From: Chromatiales bacterium
GTDB lineage: Bacteria; Pseudomonadota; Gammaproteobacteria; UBA6429; Thiohalophilaceae
Direction: 5' to 3'
NCBI GenBank assembly: GCA_027076325.1
Contig: JALTJZ010000046.1
Span: 1 to 64,000 of the forward strand
Length of the DNA: 64,000 nt
Shown: one piece after another, positions 8,462-18,278 of the stretch
How positions within the stretch are numbered: position 1 is the first letter of the stretch
Layout of the letters: every line of letters begins with the position of its first letter
Made by a program: the position numbers and the translations under genes
Notes under the pieces: model-generated
The model's input: only the letters and a program-made list of their open reading frames with translations
Told to the model about the DNA's origin: nothing
Database searches by the model: none

Positions 8462-10456
8462 ATGACCATAGACAGTCTAGAAGTATTTCTCAATTGGATG
8501 ACCCAGAACACAGTCTGGGTCAGTCTTTTTATATTTATTGTCGCCATGGGCGAGTCTATGCTTGTTATCGGGCTGATAGTTCCGGGGTTTCTCCTAATGG
8601 TTGGCTTTGGTGCGCTCATCGCAACTGGACACCTTGAGTTCTGGCCAACCGTGCTGATTGCAATAGCAGGCGCCATTGCCGGTGATGGCCTCAGCTACTG
8701 GCTGGGAAGGCATTATCAGCAACAATTACAACGCATGTGGCCGCTGTCTCGCTACCCGACACTGATCCAGCAAGGACAAAAGTTCTTTAAAAAGCACGGT
8801 AAAAAAAGTGTTGCCTTTGGCCGTTTTTTTGGCCCTCTGCGTGCTATCGTCCCCACCATTGCCGGTATATCGAATATGCCACCTGCACAATTTTATATAT
8901 CCAACGTTCTTTCTGCCATAGCCTGGGCACCGCTTTATCTACTACCGGGGATTGTCTTTGGCATGTCGCTGCAATTAGCAAAGGAATTTGCAGGGCAACT
9001 TGCTGTTTTAATTGTGCTGGCCATTGTATTAATACTTGTTACAGCTCACCTTGTTCGCAGCATCTATGGCTGGCTTGCACCACAGGCAGATGTTTTATCC
9101 TATCGGCTGCTTATCTGGGCACGTAATCATCCCGTTGTCGGTTCTATGCCAGACAGCCTGGTAAACCCGAAAAGTTCGGAGGTTCGCGCCATTACCGGTT
9201 TCGGTTTTTTATTGTTAACCAGTAGCCTTATTCTTATTATTCTTAATCATTATTTATTTAATACTTTATTCATTAATAATATTGATTCCTTTATTTATAA
9301 ACAACTCACCTTGCTACAACACCCTGTTGCAAATGATATTGCCAATTTTTTTAGTTATTTTGGTAACGATAATATCGTGTTTGGTAGCATGACCCTGTTC
9401 ATAATCCTGAATTTTTACAAGCAAAACTATAAAGCCATATTTTTTATTATTGCGGGTTTACTCTTACCCTGGGTGACACTGTTTCTGATTAATACTTTTA
9501 GCCTGTCATTTAATTCTTTTGCCCGACACACACACTCTTTATTTATGGTTGCTGTTAGCATCTATGGTTTTATGGCTATTTATTTTGTAAAGGGGCTTAG
9601 CGGTAAAGCTAGTCTTATTATTTACACGTTGGTCATTTTATTTTTGTTCGCCATTGCCTTTGCTCAACTTTATTCAGGCCTACAGGCATTTTCGACTTTA
9701 CTGGGGCATTTATTTTTTGGACTTCTTTGGGTTTCTATTTTAGGTATTGCTTACCGACGTCACCCTGCCGTAAATACAAAAGTTAAAACTAAAAAATCAC
9801 TGTTAACCATTATTGTAAGTATCGTTGCTCTTTTATTGGTTGCTTTTTTCTTTAACCATAATATTAAGACGCTTGATGAAAAACCACATTTACAAAAAGC
9901 CGGGTTTATTATTGGTTATGATGCATGGCTCGAATCGGGCTGGAAGATTTTACCGCTGTTCAGAAATGATATTAGAGGCCAACGAAAACAGCCACTAAAC
10001 ATACAGTGGGCAGCATATCAAGATACTATTATTGCAACTCTTAAAGCCAGTGGCTGGCAACAAGTAAACGATACAACCACAAAGTATTTTAACTGGTTAC
10101 AGGATATTGATAACCCATTAGAGCTTCCAGTTGTAAAACATATCCATAATGGCCAATACAATACTCTCACCTTTAGAAAAAAAACATCAGATACACGCCT
10201 GGCTATTATCAGACTGTGGCCATCTGAATATTATCTACAAAGTGAGAATGCAAAAAAACCATTATGGATAGGTGAGATTGCTTTCTCGGAAATAACTCGT
10301 GCCCCATTCCTGAATTACTTAACAACCGTAACTACCTTTAATAATGCGGTTAGCACCCTGAAAGATAATCTTGATGCAGCTTACGAAATACGCCATTATT
10401 CACTAAAAAAAGAAGCTGGAAATAATCAGAATGGCGAAGTGTTACTTATAAAATAA
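8462..10456 (+). CDS. DedA / degenerate PAP2 / LssY-C fusion membrane protein
   Basis: A 664-residue protein in three parts. Residues 1-200 are a DedA (SNARE-associated) domain with GESMLVIGLIVPG, GDGLSYWLG and GRFFGPLRAIVP. Residues 215-435 are a multi-helix region matching PAP2 phosphatase topology. The C-terminal part, from about 470, resembles LssY-C (GYDAWLESGWKILPLFRNDI). DedA proteins act in envelope lipid flipping and homeostasis. The PAP2 catalytic residues appear to be lost: where SRxYLGxHWxxD is expected the protein has AQLYSGLQAFST, and PSGH is replaced by RHTHSL. A structural or regulatory role for the middle domain is inferred. Confidence 0.82.
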   Translation: MTIDSLEVFLNWMTQNTVWVSLFIFIVAMGESMLVIGLIVPGFLLMVGFGALIATGHLEFWPTVLIAIAGAIAGDGLSYWLGRHYQQQLQRMWPLSRYPTLIQQGQKFFKKHGKKSVAFGRFFGPLRAIVPTIAGISNMPPAQFYISNVLSAIAWAPLYLLPGIVFGMSLQLAKEFAGQLAVLIVLAIVLILVTAHLVRSIYGWLAPQADVLSYRLLIWARNHPVVGSMPDSLVNPKSSEVRAITGFGFLLLTSSLILIILNHYLFNTLFINNIDSFIYKQLTLLQHPVANDIANFFSYFGNDNIVFGSMTLFIILNFYKQNYKAIFFIIAGLLLPWVTLFLINTFSLSFNSFARHTHSLFMVAVSIYGFMAIYFVKGLSGKASLIIYTLVILFLFAIAFAQLYSGLQAFSTLLGHLFFGLLWVSILGIAYRRHPAVNTKVKTKKSLLTIIVSIVALLLVAFFFNHNIKTLDEKPHLQKAGFIIGYDAWLESGWKILPLFRNDIRGQRKQPLNIQWAAYQDTIIATLKASGWQQVNDTTTKYFNWLQDIDNPLELPVVKHIHNGQYNTLTFRKKTSDTRLAIIRLWPSEYYLQSENAKKPLWIGEIAFSEITRAPFLNYLTTVTTFNNAVSTLKDNLDAAYEIRHYSLKKEAGNNQNGEVLLIK

Positions 10457-10465
10457 GAGCAGGGG

Positions 10466-11041
10466 TTAATGTTTGGCGTCTTTTAATATAGATTCAATTT
10501 TTGTAAGGCGTTCCGCTATATCATTACTTTCAAGTAATGCCTGTTTATCTTCCAGACTAGTTGGCAACAACTCAATTAAACGTGCTGATATCCATTCAAC
10601 ATCATCCGCATGCCGTTCCATTGTTTTGAAAGGTGGCCCAAGTTGTTCGAGTATTTGCTCTAATATTGGAAGAAAATACCGGGTGTCATCATTCACATTG
10701 AGTGGCTCAAGGTTTTTTATAACTTCAATATCTGCTGTCATTAACTGTGAATTATTCACATGTATATCTTTCACTTTGAAACGTTGGGTTGCGGTTAAAG
10801 TGATACCTAACAGGCCATCGGCACGCTTATGCCAGTATGTTACATCTGCCATTGTACCAACAGTATAAATTTCTGGTGCAGGACCTACTTCATCACCGTT
10901 TTTAATCAGTATTACACCAATCGGGGTTTCTGTTTTCATCGAACGACTGACCATATCGAGATAACGTGGCTCGAACACACGCAAGGGCAAAGGACCACCC
11001 GGAAACAACACGGTGTTAAGTGGAAACAAGGGTATATTCAT
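10466..11041 (-). CDS. Lon N-terminal (LAN) substrate-binding domain protein
   Basis: A 191-residue stand-alone Lon N-terminal domain with no AAA or protease part. It opens with IPLFPLNTVLFPGGPLPLRVFEPRYLDM, typical of the family, followed by GVILIKNGDEVG and VGTMADV. Such proteins are common in proteobacteria; their function is uncertain but may involve protein or peptide recognition. It is convergent with the DedA-LssY gene, with only 9 bp between stops. Confidence 0.88.
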   Translation of the reverse strand: MNIPLFPLNTVLFPGGPLPLRVFEPRYLDMVSRSMKTETPIGVILIKNGDEVGPAPEIYTVGTMADVTYWHKRADGLLGITLTATQRFKVKDIHVNNSQLMTADIEVIKNLEPLNVNDDTRYFLPILEQILEQLGPPFKTMERHADDVEWISARLIELLPTSLEDKQALLESNDIAERLTKIESILKDAKH

Positions 11042-11136
11042 TGATAAACAGTTGCTCTTTTATACAGTATTTACAATATAATTTAAGGTTGTTCTATTTA
11101 TTCTGTCAAGCTGCGCCGTACATTGGGCAAAATAAA

Positions 11137-11751
11137 TTACGGCTCAAGTCCCCAACGCGGTAAGAGTGTGTGTTCTACCCCAATATGATCCAGAATTCGA
11201 GCAACGACAAAATCAACTAAGTCGCTGATGCTCTGTGGATTCTGGTAGAATCCCGGGTTTGCCGGCATAATAGTGACACCCAACTGTGCTAACTTTAGCA
11301 TATTCTCTAAATGAATCGCCGAGAATGGCATTTCCCGAACCACCAACATTAACTTACGTTGCTCTTTAATCATGACATCGGCTGCACGTTGCATAAGATT
11401 ATTACTGGCACCGTGTGCAATGGCCGAAAGTGTGCCTGTTGTACAGGGACAAACAATCATATGCTCAGCTTTATGTGAACCACTGGCAACCGGTGAACTC
11501 CATTGCTCTCGACCATAAACAATAATTTGATCCGATTTTGCTTTATAAAACTCAGTTAAATAAGCCTGTGCTTCCTGTGGCCGTGATGGAATATCCAGCT
11601 CGGTTTCCATTGCAAAAACAGCTTGTGCTGCTTTGGAAATTAAAAAGTAAACCTGTCGGCCGTCTTTAACCAACGTTTCCAGTAAACGTAAACCGTAACA
11701 GGCACCGGACGCACCGGTCATGGCTAAAATTATCGGGGCAGGATAGCTCAC
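11137..11751 (-). CDS. ubiX: Flavin prenyltransferase UbiX
   Basis: A 204-residue flavodoxin-like enzyme that prenylates FMN to make the cofactor of the UbiD decarboxylase in ubiquinone synthesis. Signatures are [16 protein letters not shown] at the N-terminus, [14 protein letters not shown], and a C-terminal [17 protein letters not shown]. Length is normal. It lies 28 bp downstream of mpl, an order found in other gammaproteobacteria. ubiD is not in the window. Confidence 0.94.
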   Translation of the reverse strand: MSYPAPIILAMTGASGACYGLRLLETLVKDGRQVYFLISKAAQAVFAMETELDIPSRPQEAQAYLTEFYKAKSDQIIVYGREQWSSPVASGSHKAEHMIVCPCTTGTLSAIAHGASNNLMQRAADVMIKEQRKLMLVVREMPFSAIHLENMLKLAQLGVTIMPANPGFYQNPQSISDLVDFVVARILDHIGVEHTLLPRWGLEP

Positions 11752-11779
11752 TCAACGAAACTCATATGAATTAGAAACT

Positions 11780-13138
11780 CTAGTTTAGCATATTTAACAG
11801 TTTCTGGTGGATCCCGGAAAAACCACCATTGCTCATAATCAACACATGATCGCCTGGCTTAACCACTGCAACTAGCTTATCCAATAAAATCTCTACACTT
11901 GCCTCCACGTTACTATGTTTTAAGGTAGTAAATGATTCAGCCAGATCCCATTGCAGATTATCCGGTTGTAATGCAAAAACGCGGTCTGCCAATTGTAATG
12001 AGTCTGCCAACGTTTTTGCATGCACCCCCTGTTTCATGGTGTTTGACCGTGGTTCAAGTACAGCAATAATACGAGCCGAGCCTACCTGGCGACGCAAACC
12101 ATCCAGCGTTGTTTTAATTGCCGTTGGGTGGTGTGCAAAGTCGTCATATACCGTAATATTATTCACCACACCACGCACTTCCATTCGACGCTTAATCCCT
12201 TCAAACTGTGTCAGTGCCTCAATCGCATGCTGCGGTGTAATACCAATATGTCTGGCTGCGATAATGGCTGCTAAACCATTAAACATATTATGATGGCCAA
12301 TAAGATCCCATTTCACCATTCCCAAATCTTTATCCTGATAGCACACTTTAAATACCGAGAAATCATCGTTAACTGCCTGACATTGCCAGTCCGCGTTTGT
12401 TTTTTTGTTGTCTGAAAAAATAGCAGTGGGTGTCCAGCAACCTTGTTGCAATACTTCGTGTAAGTATTTTTCATCTTGCGGGAGAATCACTAAACCATTT
12501 TCCGGTATGGTTCGGATTAAATGATGAAACTGGGTTTGAATGGCTTTGATATTTTCAAAAATATCGGCATGATCAAATTCCAGATTATTCAGTATCACGG
12601 TACGTGGATGGTAGTGTACAAACTTGGAACGCTTATCAAAAAAGGCCGTGTCATATTCATCTGCTTCTATCACAAAGAAATCCGAATCACCCAGACTGGC
12701 CGACGCACCAAAATTTTTAGCCACCCCGCCAATTAAAAAACCCGGCTTCATTCCATTGGCTTGCAGAATCCAGGCAAGCATGCTGCTGGTGGTTGTTTTA
12801 CCATGCGTACCCGCAACCGCCAGCACCCAACGCTGTTGTAAAACATACTCGGCCAGCCAATGAGGCCCGGAAGTATAGGGAATATTATTATTTAGCACAT
12901 ACTCCACGGCCGGATTACCGCGTGACAGTGCATTGCCAATTACCACTACATCTGGCTGTGGTTTTAATTGCGTAACGTCAAAGCCCTGAATAATGTCAAT
13001 GCCCTGCTCTTGGAGCATGGTGCTCATTGGAGGATAAACATTAAGATCGCTGCCGGTTACTTTATGCCCTAGCCCTCGCGCAAGGGTCGCAAGCCCTCCC
13101 ATAAAGGTGCCACAAATGCCAAGTATATGAATATGCAT
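11780..13138 (-). CDS. mpl: UDP-N-acetylmuramate:murein tripeptide ligase
   Basis: A 452-residue Mur-ligase-type enzyme that reattaches the recycled tripeptide L-Ala-gamma-D-Glu-meso-DAP to UDP-MurNAc in peptidoglycan recycling. It starts MHIHILGICGTFMGGLA, has the ATP loop GTHGKTTTSS near residue 114, LEFDHADIF, and the C-terminal domain motif VYDDFAHHPTAI. Length and motifs fit Mpl rather than MurC. It is divergent from rnd and followed by ubiX. Confidence 0.95.
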   Translation of the reverse strand: MHIHILGICGTFMGGLATLARGLGHKVTGSDLNVYPPMSTMLQEQGIDIIQGFDVTQLKPQPDVVVIGNALSRGNPAVEYVLNNNIPYTSGPHWLAEYVLQQRWVLAVAGTHGKTTTSSMLAWILQANGMKPGFLIGGVAKNFGASASLGDSDFFVIEADEYDTAFFDKRSKFVHYHPRTVILNNLEFDHADIFENIKAIQTQFHHLIRTIPENGLVILPQDEKYLHEVLQQGCWTPTAIFSDNKKTNADWQCQAVNDDFSVFKVCYQDKDLGMVKWDLIGHHNMFNGLAAIIAARHIGITPQHAIEALTQFEGIKRRMEVRGVVNNITVYDDFAHHPTAIKTTLDGLRRQVGSARIIAVLEPRSNTMKQGVHAKTLADSLQLADRVFALQPDNLQWDLAESFTTLKHSNVEASVEILLDKLVAVVKPGDHVLIMSNGGFSGIHQKLLNMLN

Positions 13139-13223
13139 AAGAGTCTCTGTATATATTGAAGCTATAAATTGTGTGATAATCGGCTTATCTTAACGACAAA
13201 CAAAGCCTATTAAAAGAAACATT

Positions 13224-14405
13224 ATGCCAACAACATACCAAACCACATCAAACCATTCGTTTTCTTATATTGACAACGATGATGATTTAGAAACTTACTG
13301 TGAGAGTATTAAAGAATCTACCACTTTATTTATTGATACCGAGTTTATCCGCGAAAAGACCTATGCCCCTGTATTGTGTCTTATTCAGATTGCCAGCGAA
13401 GAAACATTAGCTTGCATTGATCCCCTTGCCATTAACAATCTCGAGCCTTTTCTGAATTTAATATATACCACCACTATTACCAAAGTGTTTCATGCCGCAA
13501 GGCAAGACCTGGAAATTTTTTATAACCTGCGGCAAACCACACCTAAACCTGTGTTTGATACACAAATAGCCGCCAGCCTGCTTGGCCATGCTGATCAGAT
13601 TGGTTATGGCAATCTGGTTAATGCCATTGTTAAAGTCAAACTCGATAAAAAATACGCCCGCACCGACTGGACACAACGGCCACTCAGCAGTGAGCAACTT
13701 GAATATGCTATTAATGATGTTATTTATTTACGTGATATTTACAATATTATTTGCCAGCAGCTTGCTAACAACAATCGTTTGCAATGGCTGGATGATGATT
13801 TTGAATCACTCACCGCAGACGCAACGTTTAAAGTCTCACCTGATAAAATGTGGCGCAAGGTAAAAGGCCATAACAAACTCGGTGGACTACAACGAGCCGT
13901 ATTACAGGATCTGGCGGCATGGCGTGAACAGCGCGCCATTCAATCAGATAAACCTCGTAAATGGATACTCAGTGACGATATATTACTAAGCCTTGCCCAA
14001 CACCAGCCTGATTCCATAAACAAACTTGAAAAAATACGTGGCCTGACCGATGGCATTATAAAAAAATCCGGTACAATATTGATTGATATTATAAAGGAGG
14101 CAATACAGCGCCCACAGGAAACATGGCCAACACTACCCAGATTTTCAAAAACCACAACACAACAAGATGCTTTAATTGACTGTATGATGGCAATTGTACG
14201 GCTTTGTGCAGCAAACGAAAAAATATCCAGCAGTATGCTATGCTCAAGAAAAGACCTTGAAAAATGGCTAATAAATGATGAACCTGTTGCCTTGTTATCT
14301 GGCTGGCGAAAACAGCTGGCAGGAAAACAGGTAGCCGATTTTCTAAGTGGCGAGATAATATTATCAAGTGATGCAAAGAAACTTAAACTCACACGCAAGC
14401 AATGA
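13224..14405 (+). CDS. rnd: Ribonuclease D
   Basis: A 393-residue DEDD-family 3'-5' exoribonuclease that trims tRNA and other small RNA 3' ends. The exonuclease domain has FIDTEFIRE (the DxE pair), HAARQDLEIF and YAINDVIYL (tyrosine and aspartate of motif III). A HRDC domain follows, with AAWREQRA and a DILLSLAQ helix. The first 15 residues are a slightly long N-terminus. The stop overlaps the next gene by about 35 bp. Confidence 0.94.
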   Translation: MPTTYQTTSNHSFSYIDNDDDLETYCESIKESTTLFIDTEFIREKTYAPVLCLIQIASEETLACIDPLAINNLEPFLNLIYTTTITKVFHAARQDLEIFYNLRQTTPKPVFDTQIAASLLGHADQIGYGNLVNAIVKVKLDKKYARTDWTQRPLSSEQLEYAINDVIYLRDIYNIICQQLANNNRLQWLDDDFESLTADATFKVSPDKMWRKVKGHNKLGGLQRAVLQDLAAWREQRAIQSDKPRKWILSDDILLSLAQHQPDSINKLEKIRGLTDGIIKKSGTILIDIIKEAIQRPQETWPTLPRFSKTTTQQDALIDCMMAIVRLCAANEKISSSMLCSRKDLEKWLINDEPVALLSGWRKQLAGKQVADFLSGEIILSSDAKKLKLTRKQ

Positions 14406-15606
14406 TACGCCCGCAACCAAACGGCTTATCAATAAAATAAAGCAGCGCAGCCAGTGTTATCTTTGCTATAAATATAATTACACACCAAAAAAAAATAATA
14501 CTTACCAGCTTTTTAGTGAAGGCAACCAGTTTTATCCTGCCATGCTGGAGGCCATCGATAAAGCCCAGTCCTATGTTTACATTATCCAGTACATTTTTGA
14601 AACTGGTCTGACTTCTGAAAAATTCATTGATACCCTTGTTCAAGCCAGGCAGCGCGATGTTGAAATTCGTATGATTCTCGACGCCTATGGTTCAAAACAA
14701 CTCAGTGTGCAAGAAAGACAGCGACTGCATAATGCCGGTATTCAAGTCTATTTTTTTAACCCCTTGCGCAACCACCACTTAATTAAATTTCTGTACCGCG
14801 ACCACCGCAAATTGCTGGTTGTTGATGGGGAAAATGCTTTTATTGGCGGTGCAGGAATATGTGATGACTATAACTTTCCGTTAGAGCACCCACAAAGCTG
14901 GCAGGATATTGTTGTTAAAATAACCGGGCCACTTGCGCTTGACAGTGCGTATTTATTTCAGCAACAAAGAAAACTTAACCAAAAAGAAATAACAGACTGT
15001 AATGAAAAAATCAGTGCATCCAGTCTTGTTTTAAATGCAGAACAAGGTCGGCTGCTAACGTCTAAAACATGGCATCATAATGAGATACAACGTGCAATAT
15101 TACATGCGATACGCAAAGCTAAACACCGTGTCTGGATTACCACGCCTTATTTTGTTCCCACTCGAAAACTACGTAGCCGGCTAAAAGCAGCAGCCCATCG
15201 CGGTTGTGATGTACGCCTGTTATTACCCGGCACCAGCTCAGACCACCCATGGGTCAGCCATATAGCCCGGCAACGCTATAGCCGCATGTTAAAGAACAAC
15301 ATAAATATTTTTGAATACCAGTCGCGCTTTACCCATGCCAAAGCCATATTATGTGATGATTGGGTTTGCATTGGTTCCAGCAATTTAGACAGATGGAATC
15401 AGAAATTTAATCTTGAGCTGAATATTGAAATACAATCGACTCAACTTACAAAACAACTCTGTAATTTTTTTACACAAAATTTTAATAACTCAAAAAAAAT
15501 AGATAAAGAACGCTGGAAAGCACGCCCCCGTAGCCAAAAAATAAAAGAATGGTTCTGGAGTAAGGTTGCTATGTGGGTTGAACGTTTTATGCATAATATA
15601 AGGTAA
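14371..15606 (+). CDS. Cardiolipin synthase-like phospholipase D family protein
   Basis: About 411 residues with two HKD motifs: HRKLLVVDGENAFIGG in the first half and HAKAILCDDWVCIGSSNLD in the second. Size and absence of N-terminal membrane helices match the ClsB type, which condenses phospholipids to cardiolipin at the membrane. Another PLD-superfamily role cannot be excluded. The start is uncertain: GTG 14368 and ATG 14371 are adjacent, and both overlap the rnd end, implying coupling. Confidence 0.87.
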   Translation: MQRNLNSHASNDTPATKRLINKIKQRSQCYLCYKYNYTPKKNNTYQLFSEGNQFYPAMLEAIDKAQSYVYIIQYIFETGLTSEKFIDTLVQARQRDVEIRMILDAYGSKQLSVQERQRLHNAGIQVYFFNPLRNHHLIKFLYRDHRKLLVVDGENAFIGGAGICDDYNFPLEHPQSWQDIVVKITGPLALDSAYLFQQQRKLNQKEITDCNEKISASSLVLNAEQGRLLTSKTWHHNEIQRAILHAIRKAKHRVWITTPYFVPTRKLRSRLKAAAHRGCDVRLLLPGTSSDHPWVSHIARQRYSRMLKNNINIFEYQSRFTHAKAILCDDWVCIGSSNLDRWNQKFNLELNIEIQSTQLTKQLCNFFTQNFNNSKKIDKERWKARPRSQKIKEWFWSKVAMWVERFMHNIR

Positions 15607-15619
15607 ATAATACTATCTA

Positions 15620-16189
15620 TCAGTCTGAAAAAGAAAACGTTTCATAGCGGCTTACTCTTACGTCATCATGCCACCAGCTTTTGTCTAACCCCGCTTTTAC
15701 CTTTAAACTCTGAAGGAAATCATGCGCCTTTGGCAGTTGTTCCCAAACAGATGGTAAAAAAGTTCCCCGGTGATAGCCATACTCCAGTATAAGCCCATCC
15801 TTTCCTGGCCGTATCTGATGCAATAAATCTTTTTCACTGTTAAACTGCATGGGCTCAGGTTTTCCCAGTACAGATATTTCAATATTTAGAGTTTTAAGCT
15901 CGTCTTCTTGTAGCGCTGGAAATCGTGGGTCTTTAAAGGCAGCTGCAAAAGCATGCTCTGCAACATCATTAATGAGTGGCTGATACGCCTCCAGTGCACC
16001 AATACAACCACGCAATTGTCCATGCTTGTGTAGCGTAACAAAACAGGCTAACTGCTGTTGCAGATTTTTTGCGTAATTTTCTGCCACAATATCCAGAGCT
16101 GAACCACTTTGCAAACCATGTAAAATAGACCTTCTTGCAACTTCAATACACGTTTGTTGATTATCTTTTGACAATTTAATAGATAACAT
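15620..16189 (-). CDS. amrA: AmmeMemoRadiSam system protein A (AMMECR1 family)
   Basis: About 189 residues of the AMMECR1 domain, including the signature GQLRGCIGALE and, towards the C-terminus, LILEYGYHRGTFLPSVWEQL. It belongs to the widespread three-protein AmmeMemoRadiSam set whose reaction is not established. ATG 16189 (with GGAG just upstream) is preferred to ATG 16198 and TTG 16207. It overlaps the end of the Memo gene, implying coupled translation. The radical SAM member lies divergently next door. Confidence 0.88.
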   Translation of the reverse strand: MLSIKLSKDNQQTCIEVARRSILHGLQSGSALDIVAENYAKNLQQQLACFVTLHKHGQLRGCIGALEAYQPLINDVAEHAFAAAFKDPRFPALQEDELKTLNIEISVLGKPEPMQFNSEKDLLHQIRPGKDGLILEYGYHRGTFLPSVWEQLPKAHDFLQSLKVKAGLDKSWWHDDVRVSRYETFSFSD

Positions 16190-16964
16190 AAGCTCCATAA
16201 CCAACAACGCGATCGGTTGAACCCGACATGTCTCCAGAGTTTCTTAAATCCAGAAGTTCAACCGTTAGCTGTTTATGCTCTGCCACGGTGAGCATACCAT
16301 TTAAACCATTACGTCCACAGGCATCCTCATAACCAATCTGCTCCGGTTGCAAATGCACAATGGCATCACTGGTCGCACCGTCTACCCTGACTGCATCATC
16401 ATACGTATGGTAATGACTAAGATCGGTACTAATGACAATTAAAGTATTTTCATCCGGGAACATATTAATAATTTCTGCAACATCAAATCTGTCAGCATCC
16501 CCCACCACCAGAGGAATCAGACTGAAATCATCGAGTATTTCCTGCAAAAAAGGTAGCTGTACTTCAAGACTATGTTCATCCCGATGTGCGCGTTCTGAAG
16601 CAATAACCTGTGGCATCGCTAACAATTGTCTAACCGCCGCCTGATCAATTGGAATGTCTCCCAGTGGTGTGCTAAATACATCTGATTCGGGAATTGCCAA
16701 ACCAGCAAAGGCCAGCTTATGCGAAGGCCCAAGAAGCACAACACGGTTAAATTGAGATTTGAAAGGCATGATCTGTTTATAAGCAGATGCTGCAACCATA
16801 CCGGAATAAACATAACCAGCATGAGGAACAATAATTGCTTTAGGGGCAACTGCAAAGGTGGTCGCCTTTGCCTGATCAAGATATTGATGGATATCCTGCT
16901 TTAAAATATCAGCATCAACTGGATAAAAGAGTCCGGCAACTGCGGGGAGTCTTGTTTTGCTCAT
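16176..16964 (-). CDS. amrB: AmmeMemoRadiSam system protein B (Memo family)
   Basis: About 262 residues of the Memo fold, related to class III extradiol dioxygenases and LigB. Conserved pieces are VPHAGYVYSGMVAASAY, GPSHKLAFAGLAIP, SLEVQLPFLQ and STDLSHYHTYDDA, which hold the histidines and cysteine-region residues of the putative metal pocket. ATG 16964 is chosen for its strong AGGAGAGGT site and the typical MSKTRLPAVAG start; a further in-frame ATG lies at 16991. The reaction is unknown; human Memo1 binds copper. Confidence 0.9.
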   Translation of the reverse strand: MSKTRLPAVAGLFYPVDADILKQDIHQYLDQAKATTFAVAPKAIIVPHAGYVYSGMVAASAYKQIMPFKSQFNRVVLLGPSHKLAFAGLAIPESDVFSTPLGDIPIDQAAVRQLLAMPQVIASERAHRDEHSLEVQLPFLQEILDDFSLIPLVVGDADRFDVAEIINMFPDENTLIVISTDLSHYHTYDDAVRVDGATSDAIVHLQPEQIGYEDACGRNGLNGMLTVAEHKQLTVELLDLRNSGDMSGSTDRVVGYGAYVIY

Positions 16965-17101
16965 AGCACCTCTCCTTCCATTTTTAGCCACAACGATATC
17001 GTAATCAGGTTTAATTGGCTTAATTATATAATAAGGCCATTTTTCACACTTGCAATAGCTTTTTTAGCTACCATATACAAAATAGAGGCATAGATACTGC
17101 A

Positions 17102-18196
17102 ATGAAAAGCTCATTCGTTGTTAAAACAAAATATTGGCATTTACTCGATGATGGCCGGGTACAGTGTGATTTATGCCCACGTGAATGCAAGTTACATGAA
17201 GGGCAGCAAGGCCTGTGCTTTGTACGCGCCAACCAGAATAATGAACTGGTACTCACCACCTATGGACGTTCCAGTGGTTTTTGCATTGATCCCATTGAAA
17301 AAAAACCATTAAACCATTTTTTGCCCGGCACGCCCGTTTTTTCGTTTGGCACTGCTGGTTGTAACCTGGCCTGTAAGTTCTGCCAGAACTGGGATATCAG
17401 TAAATCCCGTGAAATGCATACCCTTGCTGATGCCGCGAGTCCTGAAAGGATTGCAAATACCGCCGCAAAGTATGGTTGCCGCAGTGTTGCTTATACCTAT
17501 AATGATCCCATTATTTTCCACGAATACGCAATTGATGTTGCGAAGGCCTGCCGTGAAAAAAATATTAAATCCGTTGCCGTCACTGCAGGCTATGTCAACC
17601 CAGCACCCCGTGCTGAATTTTACCAGTGGATGGATGCAGCCAATGTGGATTTAAAAGCCTTTACCGATCGGTTCTATCATAAAATAACCGGAGGGCATCT
17701 CGAACCAGTATTAGAAACACTAAAATACATTAAACAGGAAACTGACTGCTGGCTGGAAACCACCACGTTAATTATCCCCGGCGAAAATGATTCTGAAAAA
17801 GAACTCACCAACATGTGTGAATGGCTGGTCGAAAATTTAGGCCCTGATGTACCTATGCACTTTAGTGGTTTCCACCCCGATTTTAAAATGATGAGTACCC
17901 CATCTACTCCGGCCAGTACATTAACCCTGGCTCGGAATATTGCAATAAAAGCCGGTGTACGTTATGCCTATGTGGGCAATGTGCATAATCGTGATGGTGA
18001 CAGCACCTGGTGCCATCAATGTGGTAAATTACTGATTGAACGCGACTGGTATGAATTAGGCCAATGGCATTTAACAGCCGAGGGAAACTGTTTGTCTTGC
18101 GGCACAAAAGTTGCGGGGGTGTTTGAAGCCAAGCCCGGCAACTGGGGTGCTAAACGGCAACCAGTACGGTTAGCAAACTCACCCATCCACTTTTAA
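17102..18196 (+). CDS. amrS: AmmeMemoRadiSam system radical SAM enzyme
   Basis: A 364-residue radical SAM protein of the PflA-like type. The SAM [4Fe-4S] motif is CNLACKFCQNW (CxxxCxxC) near residue 86. An N-terminal CDLCPRECKL pair and a C-terminal CHQCG...CLSCG set suggest further metal sites. It is divergent from amrB across about 140 bp, completing the three-part module. The target of its radical chemistry is not known. Confidence 0.93.
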   Translation: MKSSFVVKTKYWHLLDDGRVQCDLCPRECKLHEGQQGLCFVRANQNNELVLTTYGRSSGFCIDPIEKKPLNHFLPGTPVFSFGTAGCNLACKFCQNWDISKSREMHTLADAASPERIANTAAKYGCRSVAYTYNDPIIFHEYAIDVAKACREKNIKSVAVTAGYVNPAPRAEFYQWMDAANVDLKAFTDRFYHKITGGHLEPVLETLKYIKQETDCWLETTTLIIPGENDSEKELTNMCEWLVENLGPDVPMHFSGFHPDFKMMSTPSTPASTLTLARNIAIKAGVRYAYVGNVHNRDGDSTWCHQCGKLLIERDWYELGQWHLTAEGNCLSCGTKVAGVFEAKPGNWGAKRQPVRLANSPIHF

Positions 18197-18224
18197 CGCC
18201 TGGCCTGTTTTTATTCAAACATAA

Positions 18225-18257
18225 CAAAAGCCGGTCTGATAATCAGACCGGCTTTTG
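18225..18257. terminator. Bidirectional rho-independent terminator
   Basis: CAAAAGCCGGTCTGAT and ATCAGACCGGCTTTTG form a perfect 16-bp inverted repeat around a single central base, with a GC-rich core flanked by A and T runs on either side. It lies between the convergent amrS and adk genes and can serve both. Confidence 0.88.
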
Positions 18258-18278
18258 TTTTACCACCTTACGTTTTCT

